This document shows positions 1 through 11,434 of a stretch of 31,014 nucleotides of DNA, one piece after another. Positions within the stretch are counted from its first letter, which is position 1. Each line of letters opens with the position of its first letter. Origin of the DNA: CAVPDG01 sp963702535 (GTDB lineage Bacteria; Chloroflexota; Anaerolineae; Anaerolineales; UBA4823); NCBI GenBank assembly GCA_963702535.1, contig CAVPDG010000026.1, positions 1 to 31,014 of the forward strand, read 5' to 3'. Position numbers and translations under genes: made by a program. The notes under the pieces were generated by a model. The model saw only the letters and a program-made list of their open reading frames with translations, had not been told where the DNA came from and searched no databases.

Positions 1-21
1 AATCCCAAGGTGTTGTAAACT

Positions 22-751
22 ATGCGGGTTATGGGACCCGGTAACAGCATCGGCGGCTGCTCTGCCTATCTGCCTGGGGGCGACCAGCGCCTGCAGCCCC
101 AAGCCCAATCCAGGATACCCAACCGTGACCACCACACCACGCACCTACAGCTACCTCGCCCTGGGCGATTCGTACACCATCGGTGAGAGCGTGCCCGCCG
201 AGCAGCGCTGGCCTGTACAGCTGGCTGGGCTGCTGGGCGAGGCTGGCTACAACGTGAGGCGAGCCGCGGATCGTCGCGCGCAGCGGCTGGACAACCGGCG
301 AGCTGCAGGCAGCGATCGAGAAAGAGGACCTGCCACAGACGTACGACCTGGTCTCGCTGCTGATCGGGGTTAACAACCAGTACCGGGGCTACAGCCTGGA
401 GAGCTACCAACAGGAATTTGCCGGGCTGCTCGAGCAAGCCATAACGTTTGCAGGGGGCGATCCCAGGCGGGTGCTGGTGCTCTCGATACCGGACTGGAGC
501 GTCACGCCATACGCCGAGGGCGCGACCGGGAAGCCATTGCTGCGGCGATCGATGCCTTCAACCACCTCAACCGGGAGGAGACGGAGAAGCAGGGCGCCAG
601 CTACATCGACGTGACGCCCACCAGCCGGCAGGCGGCGGATGATCTTTCGCTGATCGCGCCGGACGGGCTGCACCCCTCGGGGAAGATGTACGCCGAGTGG
701 GTGAGACTGGCAGCGCGGGCTGCCCAACTGGCGCTCAAAGCCGGTGAGTAG
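22..751 (+). CDS. SGNH/GDSL-family esterase, probable lipoprotein (two frameshifts)
   Basis: This is a serine hydrolase of the SGNH/GDSL fold, expected to cleave esters or acetyl groups outside the cell. The blocks seen are LALGDSYT (block I, nucleophile Ser, about 160-185), LIGVNNQY (block III Asn, about 358-380) and DGLHPSG (block V Asp/His, about 662-682). Upstream of the first block a hydrophobic stretch ends in LGATSAC, a lipobox with Cys at 92-94, so the protein is probably a membrane-anchored lipoprotein. The frame changes near 255-260 (frame 2 to 3) and back near 515-520 (3 to 2); both joins restore continuous homology. The start is uncertain: ATG 22 has an AAGG about 10 nt upstream but needs another shift near 40 to reach the lipobox frame, and that frame is itself open to the left edge. 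GTG 125 would lose the signal peptide. Confidence 0.75.
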
Positions 752-774
752 CTCAAGATCAATCAGGAGCATGT

Positions 775-1697
775 ATGCCTAACCAAGATGGGAAAATGAC
801 GGGTAAAACCTGCGTCGTCACCGGCGCGAGCAGCGGGATCGGGTTCGAGACCGCCCTGGAGCTTGCCCGGCGGGGCGCCAGGGTGACCCTGGTGAGCCGC
901 AGCGCAGAACGCTGCCAGGCGGCTGCCGAGCGCATCCGCCAGGAGACGGGCAATGCCGAGGTGGGTTACATCGCCGCCGACCTTTCCTTGTTGGCTGAGG
1001 TGCGGCGGGCGGCGGAGGAGATCCTGAGGCGGGACGAGCGACTGGATGTGCTGGTGAACAACGCCGGGGGGTTTTTCTGGAAACGTTTGGAGACGGCGGA
1101 GGGGCTGGAGATGACCTTCGCCTTGAACCACCTGAACTATTTTCTGTTGACGAACCTGCTGCTGGAGAAGCTGCAAGCCAGCGCGCCGAGCCGCGTCGTG
1201 TGCGTCTCTTCGGACGCGCACCGCGGGGGCGGCTGAATTTCGATGACCTGCAGAACAAGCGCAAGTACGCGGGCTTCCCCGCCTACGCACAATCCAAGCT
1301 GATGAACGTGCTCTTCACCTACGAGCTGAGCCGCCGCCTGGCGGGGAGCGGGGTGACGGCAAACGTCCTGCACCCGGGGTTCGTCGCCTCCGGCTTCGGC
1401 AAAAACAACGGGCTGCTGTTCCGGCTAGCGATGCCGCTAGCGCAGCTCGGCGCCATCTCGCCGCAGGAGGGGGCGCGCACGAGCATCACCCTGGCAAGCT
1501 CGCCGGAATTGGAAGGCGTTTCGGGCAAATACTTCACCAAGGAGAAAGAGGTGCAGTCTGCTCCGGCATCGTACGATGAAGGAAGCGCCCGCCGGCTGTG
1601 GGCTGTGTCTGCAGAGATGACCGGGCAAGCGAAATACTTCTCCATCTACGCCACTCAGACCGGTTGTAGAGTAAGATCAATTTCGAGATTAAGATAG
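775..1697 (+). CDS. Short-chain dehydrogenase/reductase, retinol-dehydrogenase-like (one frameshift)
   Basis: This is an NAD(P)-dependent oxidoreductase of the classical SDR fold, substrate unknown. The first frame shows the TGASSGIG cofactor motif (residues about 17-24), LVSRS, a NNAGG motif and the VVCVSSDAH strand with the catalytic Ser. The second frame supplies the active-site YAQSK (Tyr and Lys), LHPGFV and an ordinary SDR C-terminus. The join is at the run of five G at 1225-1229: adding one G restores the continuous sequence HRGGRLNFDD, so this looks like a homopolymer miscall. ATG 775 follows AGGAG at 765-769; ATG 771 is out of frame. The gene begins 24 nt after the esterase, and its stop abuts the likely ATG of the dienelactone hydrolase, suggesting a small operon of hydrolytic and redox enzymes. 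Confidence 0.88.
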
Positions 1698-2386
1698 ATG
1701 AATGAGATTGCCACACAAAAAATAGAATTCGCATGTGAGAAGCGGGACAACCCCAGGTTACCTGGCGCAGCCCATCCAGGGCAGAGGGCGCGGGCGTGGT
1801 GGTGATCCAGGAGTGGTGGGGGCTGGTGCCACACATCCAGGAGGTGTGCGAGCGCTTCGCCCGCCTGGGATACGTGGCGCTGGCGCCCGATCTATATCAC
1901 GGCAAGGCGGCAAGCGAGCCGGACGAGGCGCGCAAGCTGGTGATGGAGATGGACCGCGAGCGGGCGGTGCAGGAGATCATCGCGGCGACGGTCTACCTGA
2001 AAGGACTGGCGCAGGTAGCGCCAAAAAAGGTGGGCGTGGTCGGATTCTGCATGGAAGGCATGCTGGCAGTGACAAACGCCGCCGCCAGCGAGCAGGTGGA
2101 CGCCACCGTAGCCTTCTACGGCATGCCGCGCGACCTGAGCGTGGTGGAGCGGGTCAAGAGCCCGCTGCTGGGGCTGTTTGCCGAGCACGACCACGGCATC
2201 ACGCCCGAGATGGTGAAAGAATTCGAGGCCAGGCTGGAAAAGAGCGGCGCTGCGCACGTGGTACACGTCTACCCGGGGACGCAGCACGCATTCTTCAACG
2301 ACACGCGCCCGCAGATCTACGATCCCCAGGCGGCGCAAGACGCCTGGAAGCGCACGCTGGACTGGTTCCGGCGGCACCTGGCTTGA
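1698..2386 (+). CDS. Dienelactone hydrolase family protein (two N-terminal frameshifts)
   Basis: This is an alpha/beta-hydrolase of the carboxymethylenebutenolidase (dienelactone hydrolase) family, cytoplasmic. The intact part (1796-2386) has VVIQEWWGL, ALAPDLYHG, the nucleophile elbow VGFCMEG with Cys in place of Ser, the Asp segment AEHDHG and the His segment TQHAFFND. These are the Cys-Asp-His elements typical of the family. The 5' end is broken. ATG 1698, directly after the SDR stop, opens MNEIATQKIEFACE in frame 3, followed by GTTPGYLAQPIQG in frame 1 and then VVVIQEWW in frame 2. Joined across about 1744 and about 1785 they give a normal N-terminus, so 1698 is preferred over the in-frame GTG 1796. 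The real substrate cannot be inferred. Confidence 0.85.
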
Positions 2387-2404
2387 ACTTGAGAGAGGCA
2401 AGAT

Positions 2405-2830
2405 ATGGAAGAGTACAGCAACCCGCCCGTCCGGCGCTCACCCTGGCACGTCTACCCACAGGGCTGGCAAGCCAACCAGTGGCTGATCCCTTATATCGGC
2501 GAAAACGCAGCCATCCTCCACGGTCACACCGATTCCGAAGACCACAGCCTGTGCGGTCCGGTGCTGTTCTGCTGCGCAAACTCGCAGGAGCTTTACCTGG
2601 AGGCGTTCCCGGAGAGCAACGAGGCGCAGGCGAGCTGGGAGCTGACCCAGGCGGAACACATCCTGACCTGGATGGACGCCGGTGTGAACGTGCTGTACTT
2701 CGTATTCTGCGACCCGCTGCGCCCGCAGGGTCTGCTGGCTGGAGGGCTCTCGGGAGAGGAAGCGCGCCAGGTGGTATTGAAAGAAATCCCGATCGAGCAA
2801 TTTGCGGAGAAGGCGCGGCGCCTGCGCTGA
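2405..2830 (+). CDS. Hypothetical protein, 141 residues
   Basis: This is an intact reading frame, the last of the plus-strand cluster, starting 18 nt after the dienelactone hydrolase and preceded by GAGAGG 8 nt before the ATG. I do not recognise the family. The product is soluble, Trp-rich and acidic, with no signal peptide or membrane segment. It has a HGHTDSEDH stretch and closely spaced Cys residues (SLCGPVLFCCAN) around residues 42-60, which might bind metal, followed by an alpha/beta-looking C-terminal half with a charged helix at the end. The stop at 2830 lies 9 nt from the convergent triosephosphate isomerase stop. Co-transcription with the dienelactone hydrolase is likely from spacing only. 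Confidence 0.75.
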   Translation: MEEYSNPPVRRSPWHVYPQGWQANQWLIPYIGENAAILHGHTDSEDHSLCGPVLFCCANSQELYLEAFPESNEAQASWELTQAEHILTWMDAGVNVLYFVFCDPLRPQGLLAGGLSGEEARQVVLKEIPIEQFAEKARRLR

Positions 2831-2839
2831 GGCGAGGAT

Positions 2840-3593
2840 TCATCCCGCCTTTGCGCCGGCAACCAGCCTGACAATGGTGGCAAAACCGGCGGCAAGACGA
2901 CCCTGGCGCCCGGTGCCGAGACCGTCGATATCGGGACTGGCAAGCAGCGCCGGGGCATGCGCGGGGGAAACGCTGCCACCATAAAGGATGCGCACCGTCC
3001 CGGCGACGCCAGGGTTGTAGTGGCTGGCAAGCCAGGAACGGATGGCAGCGCAACCGCGGGCGGCATGCTCAGGACCGGCAGGCTCGGCGGCGCCAATCGC
3101 CCAGACCGGCTCGTAGATGAATGCCATGCGCTCAACCTGCTCCGTGGTGCAGTTTTTCAAAATACCAGCAAGCTGAGCGGCGGTCTCATCCAATTGGGCA
3201 GACGCTCTGAGCGGCGCTCGCCGATCATGAGCAGGGGCGTAAGCCAGCCGCCAGAGCCAGGTGGACTTTACGGTTGAGGCGGGCGTCGTCATCGCCCAGA
3301 TCGCGGCGCACCTCCCAATGCCCCATCACAGCCCAGCGGCAGCCAGCCTCGAAGGCAAGGCTGGCTGAGATCTGCCCGGTATGCGCCGGGTCATCCTCCG
3401 CCGACAGGTTCTGGGCGCCAAGCTGGACCGGCGAGCCTTGCAGCGCTTGCGCCATGGGCCAGATGGCGGTATAGGGCGGGCAGAGCAACACATCGACTCG
3501 ATCCAGATCGCCAGCCACCAGACTGCGAAACTCCTGAACGTATGCCAGGCTCTCGGCGACGGTCATCGCCATTTTCCAGTTCGCCTCCACCAT
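2840..3593 (-). CDS. tpiA: Triosephosphate isomerase (frameshifts)
   Basis: This enzyme interconverts dihydroxyacetone phosphate and glyceraldehyde 3-phosphate in glycolysis. Visible motifs are ANWKM with the catalytic Lys, AVMGH with the catalytic His, YEPVWAIGA with the catalytic Glu, and the phosphate-binding ILYGGSV. The length of about 251 residues is normal. The middle is read in three frames: LALAAGLRP, then LLMIGERRSER, then AQLDETAAQL, with joins near 3237 and 3200. The Ser that normally follows the catalytic His (GHSE) is Trp here (GHWE), a one-base change TCG to TGG that may be an error. The start is uncertain. ATG 3593 lacks a ribosome site, whereas an ATG near 3631 has GGGAG at good spacing but needs one more shift. 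It is the last gene of the repair operon, just after recJ. Confidence 0.88.
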
Positions 3594-3645
3594 CGGGCGG
3601 CGAGGAGATGGTGCAAGATGACTCGAGAGACATGTTTACTCCCAT

Positions 3646-5972
3646 TCAGCTTTCAGCTTTAAGCTGCTCCGCAAATAACCGGGCGTCGAGGCGGGCGAAA
3701 TAGCCGCGGTAGGCGGCGCTTTCCTGGAGCAGCCCCTGGAGGAGCGCCTGCGTTTGCGGCAGGTCACTGCTCTGCACGCCATCGCCTTTCTCGAGCTGGA
3801 GCTCGGAGCCAGCCCGCCCCACCACGCGGAGGTACCCGTACGCTTGCAGCCAATGGACGCCCGCCTCGACGACGGAGGGACGCTGGGCAGTGGCAGCCGC
3901 CAGTGACTGCACGTCCACACATGCCTCCCGGGCTTTGATGGCGTACTTGACCAGACCTGCCAGGCGCGTGACGAAAGCATCTAAGCTGTCCATGCCCGGA
4001 TCGACAGCAAACAGGTAGACTTTGGAAGGGGAGACGCGCTGCAGCACCTGGCGCAGCTCGAAGCGACCGGGCGGGGCGGTCCAGATGGCAAGCAGCTCTC
4101 CCGGCTGGAGTTCATGGCGGTTGCGACCGGAGGGCTGACCGGGGGCGGGGGCTTCACACCACACCTGCACCGACTCGACCGCCTGCAACTGCTGCAAGAC
4201 CAGGGCGGGGTAGGCTTCGTGACGGTAATCCACAACCTGGAGCTGGGGAGCGACCACTTCAACGGCAGCCGCGCTAACCGGGCGGGCATCGATCCACTCC
4301 ACCTGGACATCGCGCTGGCCGCGATAAGTGCTGGCGCGCACGCTGTACGCCAGGTCGAAGCGACCTTCGGGCAGGGGATTACCGGCGCCCTGCCACCAGA
4401 CCACACGCTGCGCCCGCTCGTCTTCGTCTTCCACGGTGAGCAGCAGGTGCTCCTCGCCGCGCCCAACGCTGGCATAGCCGGTGAGGGTCAAGCCACGGGC
4501 AGCGAGCACGAGGCGCGGGTTGCCAGGACCGAAGGGCGCCAGGCGCTCCAGGTCGGCGACCAGATCGAGGGAAAGCTCGCAGAGCGGCAGGTAGCCATCG
4601 ATCTGCAGGGCGGCGTGGCGCAAGACTTGCCGGCGGCATCGAGGATGGCGCGAGAAAGGCGGCGGCGGAATTCGGGGATGCGCTCGGCAGCGATCGCCAG
4701 CCCGGCTGCCATGGGGTGCCCGCCGAACCCGGCAAGCAAATCCGCCTGGGCGGCAATGGCTGCGGTGATGTTCACCCCCTCCACCGAGCGAGCCGAGCCG
4801 CGTGCCAGCTCGCCGGGCGGGGCGGAGAACAGGATGACCGGCTTGCCAAAACGCTCCACGAGCTGGCTGGCGACAATTCCGATCACCCCGCCGGGCCAGG
4901 CCGGGTGCGACAGGACAAGCGCAGCCGCCTCGCGCAGCGTGGGGTCCTGCTCGACCTGGGACAATGCGGCGCGGAAGACCTGGTCGGTGAGCAGTTTACG
5001 GCGGGCGTTGAGCGATTCCATCTCGAGCGCCAGGAGGCGAGCGCGCGTCTCGTCGGAAGTGGTGAGGAACTCCACCACGGGATTGGCGTCCGCCAGGCGA
5101 CCGAGGGAGTTCAGGCGCGGGGCGAGGATATAGCCGATATGCTCTTCCGAAAGCCCGGCGGGGTTGAGATCGGCAAGCTCCATCATGATCTGCAACCCGA
5201 GGCGAGGCGTGCTGCGCAGGACCTGCAAGCCGCGCTGGAGCAGGTAGCGCGTCTCGCCAGACAGCACCGCCAGGTCGGCGACGACGCCCAGGGCGACCAG
5301 GTCAAGGAAGCCGGCGCATTCCTGCTGCCGTCCGGCGCGGATATAAAGCGCTTCAACCAGCTTGATAAGCCACGCCGACGCCGGGCAGGCTGGCGAGCGT
5401 GTGCCGGGCGGCAAAAACTTGGGGTTGACCAGGGCAAGAGCAGGGGGCAATTCTGGGGGCAGGTCGTGATGGTCGGTGACGAGCACGGCGAGGCCGCGCT
5501 CGGAGGCATATTGCAGGGCGGCGTGGGCGCTGATGCCGGTATCGCAGGTGAGCAAGACGCCGGAACCGGAGATGCCCTCCTCCTGCAGCACCTGCCGTAA
5601 GGCTTCCAGGTTGACGCCGTGCGATTCTACCAGGCGCAAGGGGATGTGATAGATCACGCGCCCGCCGAAGCGGCGCAAGGCGGAGACGAGGAGGGTGGTA
5701 GCGGTTTGACCATCCACGTCGAAATCGCCCCAGACGCAGATGGTCTCTTCCCGGCGGAGCGCCTGCTCCAGGCGCTCGACGGCAGGCTGCATGCCGGGCA
5801 GCTCGAAGGGCGAATGCGGGGTATATGCCCCCGGGTCCAGGAAAGCGCGCGCCGATTCAGGCTCGTGGAAGCCGCGGCGCGCCATCACCTGGGCGATCAA
5901 AGGATGCCCGCCCACCAGCTGCTGTAACGGCAGCGGCGGCGACTCCAGGGGCGGCTCCATCCAGGTCTTCAT
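3646..5972 (-). CDS. recJ: Single-stranded-DNA-specific exonuclease RecJ (frameshifts)
   Basis: RecJ is a 5'-3' single-strand DNA exonuclease used in recombination and mismatch repair. DHH-family motifs appear in order: GDFDVDGQTA (motif I, residues about 82-91), LLTCDTGIS (motif II), TDHHDLPPE (motif III), VALGVVADLA (motif IV), and the DHHA1 motif GFGGHPMAAGL about residue 415. An OB-like region and a long C-terminal extension with a winged-helix look follow, for about 775 residues in all. Frameshifts: one near 4622 (AAGKSC joins RHAALQIDG), and a compensated pair between about 5363 and 5395, where the expected LPGVGVAY is present only in another frame. The start codon lies 3 nt after the nuclease stop, so translation is probably coupled to the upstream helicase-nuclease genes. 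Confidence 0.92.
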
Positions 5973-5975
5973 CGC

Positions 5976-6810
5976 TCAGTATTCGATCTCAAGCGTCTGG
6001 TCGAAATCGAGCAGGGGTAACTCATCCTCGAGGGAGTCGAACCCGGCGAGAGAGCCGGCTTTGTCCCCGCGCTCGCAAAGCGAACGATAGACGCAATAAG
6101 CGCAATGGCGGGCATCGCCGGTGAGAGGAAAATCATCCTGATCCAGACGCTGAATTGTAGCAACCATCTCCCCCAGGTAATCCCGATCAGCCTGGAAGGC
6201 GGAAGCGGAATAGGGAAAGCGCTCCGGCTGGTCAGGGAAATCGGCAAACCAGTAGACCATCTCCACCTGGTCCGGCTGGAAGGGCGACCCGGCGTTGAGG
6301 AAGGCGCCCGCCTGAATCAGCAAGCAGGGATAGACGCGAGTTTGCAGCCGGTCTTCCAGCCACTGGCGGCGAGGGCGCTTGCGGGAGGTCTTCCAATCGA
6401 GGACGAGGGCTCGCCCCTGGGGCGTGACAGCCAGCAGGTCGAGCTTGGCGAGCAGGCGGAAATCGCCCAGGGGGGCGGTAAGGGTGATCTCGGGATAAAA
6501 GGTCGCATCTGCGCCAGCCAACGCCTGGAGACCGCCGCCCTGGCTGAAGCGCAAGTAGCTCTCCCACCAACGAGAGAGATCCGCCTCCTGCGCCAGGGGC
6601 GCCAGGCGCTCGACCGGCAACCCCAGGCGGTGCTGCTGCACAATGCGGTGGAAGCAGGCGCCCTGTTGCATGGTGCGCTCCATCTCCAACAGCGGCTCGC
6701 TGGGCGCTGCGGGCCAGGACTGGCGCAAAAGGTAGCGGAGTGGAAGCGGCGGCGGCATTCTACAAAATCCTGCAAGCTGCCCTGGCTGAACTGAAAATCC
6801 GGCGGCAGGC

Positions 6811-6814
<4 letters not shown>
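5976..6814 (-). CDS. PD-(D/E)XK nuclease, RecB/AddB C-terminal type with probable Fe-S cluster (one frameshift)
   Basis: This is a stand-alone nuclease of the RecB/Cas4-like PD-(D/E)XK superfamily, about 279 residues. The catalytic core is visible as GxxFHRIV (helix with His), FYPEITL (acidic residue before the core), LLAKLDLLAV (Asp) and ALVLDWKTS (the D-x-K motif). Four Cys, one in DFVECRRRF near the N-terminus and three in CAYCVYRSLC (C-x2-C-x5-C) near the C-terminus, match the spacing that ligates the 4Fe-4S staple in AddB-type nucleases. ATG 6814 overlaps the helicase stop as ATGA. A shift near 6755 joins the N-terminal QGSLQDFVECRRRF to RYLLRQSWP; starting at 6758 would lose the first Cys. 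This is probably the nuclease of a split AddAB-like complex with the two upstream helicases. Confidence 0.88.
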
Positions 6815-9035
<2,221 letters not shown>

Positions 9036-9039
<4 letters not shown>

Positions 9040-11170
9040 CGCTGCCCTTTCAAAACACGGTTCAGGGCGCGGAGCAGGGGACCGCGCTGCTCATAGCCCT
9101 GCTCGCCCAGCTCGCTCAAGCCCAGGTAAACGCGGCTGCGACAGCGCCGCAACAAGCCCAAGACCAGGCGCTGCATGCCCAACATGCTCGTTTCCAGCTC
9201 CTCGCTATCCGTCCACAACCTGCCGGGGCGCCAATGGCGGCTGAGCACGTAAGGATGGGTCAAGGGCTGGTAAAGGCGCTCGAACCAGCCGCGGCTGCTT
9301 ACATCCAGCCAGAACTGGATATCGACGGGGCGGTTGCGCATCAGGAAGGTGTACGCCGGCGCGAGCTGAAGCGCATCTTCACCAACCGCCTGCCAGCTAC
9401 GCACGTACTGGGCCGCGATGACGCCCTGCTGCACCATCAAGATATATTCTTTGCCCAGCGGGATCCCCTCTTGCGCCAGCGTGTCCCCCGTCGACCAGCG
9501 GAACTTCTGGATCGAATTCGACGAGATTGGCTGTCACTTCGCCCGCGGTCAGGCTGACATGGAAGCCGTAGCCCGGCTGGGAGAGCACTTCGCCAAAGAG
9601 GCGGCTGAGGAAGTGATCCAGCTCGACCTGTGGACCCTGGGCGCTCTCCTCAAGCCACAGGCGCAAACCTTCATACAGCTCGCCGAAGCGATAGGTGATG
9701 CGCTCCTGGACATCCGGCTTGATTTGCTCAAAGGGTGATAAGACCGGCACGCCATCCCGCTTGCGGAAAACGATCTCCGCCAGGAGCTGGGCGCGCACCA
9801 GGTCCATGCCTTGAATTGCCTGTACCAGGGGATAAGCCAGGTCGAACCGGGCGGGGTGGATGCCCCAGGAGGGATGGGCGAGGCAAGCCAGGGTGAGCAA
9901 ACAGCGCGCCGCGGGCTCCTCGCGGAGGGAGCGGGGGGGGCGGTGCGAGCGGACGGGAATACCGGCTGCCTCCAGACGGAAAGCCAGGGAAAAGCGCAGA
10001 GCGTCGGAGAGGTAGGGAGCGAGCACCGCAATCTCCCCCGGAGGGACGCCTTGCTCGTACACCAGGCTGGTGATCTGACCCACGACCCAATCGAGCATCT
10101 GCGGATAAAAGCGGTGGTAGCTGTAAGTAAGGGCGGCTGAAGGATCATGAGCAGCCGATTCCGCTTCGGCAAGGGAATTGCCTTCGAGCTGGGAGATGGG
10201 CGGGGCTTCGCCGGGCAAAACAAAGCTCCGGGCGAGGTGAAAACTTAACGACCTGACCTGCGAAGAGGTGACGAAAGACCGGTCGAAAACCACCCGTTCC
10301 GCGGACAGGACACGAAGAGCATAGGCGCTGGACGGGTCGGCGCCCAGAAAACGGCGATAACCCGCAGAGTGGTCATAGACCAGCAGCGCCGAGTCAACGT
10401 GGGGAGCCAGCCAGCCAGAAGATCGTGGGCTAACGGCGTATCCTCCTCGACGTTTTCTACGATCAAATTGCGGTAGGCGCCGAGCAGGTAATCCCGGCAG
10501 GCAGGCGCCTGCCAGAGATGGTCCGGAAACCTCAAGCTGCAGCGAAAAATCGAGCAGATTGTGCTGCAGGCAGTAACGGCGGAAGCGGGCGGCGCAGTCG
10601 CCGGCATCCTGGTAAACCCGCCGCTGACCGGGCTCGCCTGCCCAGGCAGACACCAGGCGCTCGCTGATCTCCGTATAAGGGAAGCCCACCACCGCAGCCT
10701 TGTTCAGGTTATCGATGACCTGGCTGTACAGGCGATTGCGGTCGATGGTGACCGATTCGAAGTAGCCCTCGTCGAGCAAGGGGCTGACCAGGTGCGCCAT
10801 GTAATACTGGGCAGTCTCCAGGGTGAGGAAGAGGGGCGGGCGATCCGGGTGGGCAAAGCCCGCCGCTTCCACCGCCAGGGGCCAAAAAGCTCGACCATAC
10901 GCCGCGCCAGACCACCAACGGTGAGCACGGTCACCACCCCACCGGCAACAACCCCCGGGGTATTGAGCGCCTGGATATATGGGTCTGCCAGTGTGCGCTG
11001 AGGAACGAGCAAATCGAGCTACCCGGAATGCCCTGCGACATCAAGAACAGCAGCCGCTCAACGGCAGCCGTGGTCTTCCCGCAGCCCGCCGGACCCTCGA
11101 GAAATATCTTGAGGCCCGATGGAGCCCGAACGACATCTAACTCGGCTGGAGAAAGATTTGCCGGCGGCAT
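9036..11170 (-). CDS. AddB-like/UvrD-like superfamily I helicase subunit (about five frameshifts)
   Basis: This is the first gene of the repair operon. The N-terminus has a Walker A, FLEGPAGCGKTTAAV (residues about 24-38). It is followed by an SF1-like region with LVPQRTLADPY, VLTVGGLARRM, YFESVTIDRNRLYSQ, NLLDFSLQ, NVEEDTPLAHDLL (at the motif II position, but with EED in place of a DEx(Q/D) box), LLVYDHSAGYRRFLGADP and, near the C-terminus, a motif-VI-like CRSRVYLGLSELGEQG. The order resembles the helicase-like half of AddB, and the sequence differs clearly from the second helicase. Frameshifts lie near 11010, 10870, 10550, 10410 and 9500. ATG 11170 has GGAG only 1-2 nt upstream, an unusually tight spacing. 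The stop overlaps the next ATG by ATGA. The ATPase may be degenerate and mainly structural. Confidence 0.82.
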
Positions 11171-11290
11171 GCTCCGATTTTAATCGTTTTTCTGTTGGGA
11201 AATCTCTGCATTTTGCGGAGTATTGTGTATAATTTAGATATACTAAGTCTTATTACAAGGGGGTTACGGTAAGACAGACTTGGGCGGTCC
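11171..11290 (-). promoter_or_regulatory. AT-rich leader and promoter region of the repair operon
   Basis: This 120-nt gap between the terminator and the AddB-like start is far more AT-rich than its surroundings. On the minus strand TTGTAA (11258-11253) could be a -35 element, with AT-rich -10 candidates (TAAATT or AATTAT) 16-18 nt downstream around 11236-11229. No -10 stands out, so the exact promoter is not assigned. The operon must be transcribed from here if the upstream terminator works. Confidence 0.35.
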
Positions 11291-11291
11291 T

Positions 11292-11329
11292 GAAAAACCA
11301 CGGGCGAGATGAGGCGCCGGTGGTTTTTC
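11292..11329 (-). terminator. Intrinsic terminator downstream of the DUF4332 gene (possibly bidirectional)
   Basis: A 15-bp stem with one mismatch pairs 11292-11306 (GAAAAACCACGGGCG) with 11315-11329 (CGCCGGTGGTTTTTC) around an 8-nt loop. Runs of five A and five T form the base of the stem, so U-runs occur at the end in both directions. On the minus strand it lies about 105 nt after the DUF4332 stop and 120 nt before the AddB-like ATG, where it would insulate the repair operon. Confidence 0.7.
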
Positions 11330-11341
11330 TTGAAATGAACA

Positions 11342-11387
11342 TTTGGTAGATGGTTTGGGCAACCACCTACCCAAACCATCTACCAAA
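11342..11387. repeat. Perfect 18-bp inverted repeat (hairpin)
   Basis: TTTGGTAGATGGTTTGGG at 11342-11359 is matched exactly by its reverse complement at 11370-11387 around a 10-nt loop. No U-run follows on either strand, so it is not a standard terminator. Lying just downstream of the DUF4332 stop on the minus strand, it may protect the 3' end of the mRNA or be a mobile repeat unit. A smaller hairpin (TGCGGG/CCCGCA, 11411-11429) sits between it and the gene. Confidence 0.8.
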
Positions 11388-11434
11388 CTCTGGGTTGACC
11401 AGGATGAGCCTGCGGGAAAGGAACCCGCACCGGC

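Noticed and set aside
4114..5133. 339-codon plus-strand ORF opposite recJ
   Set aside because: It lies antisense to well-conserved RecJ motifs, has low-complexity composition and no family resemblance, and is a shadow of high-GC coding DNA.
11228..11233. Plus-strand TATAAT in the gap upstream of the AddB-like gene
   Set aside because: There is no -35 at proper distance and no plus-strand gene downstream; the region serves the minus-strand operon.
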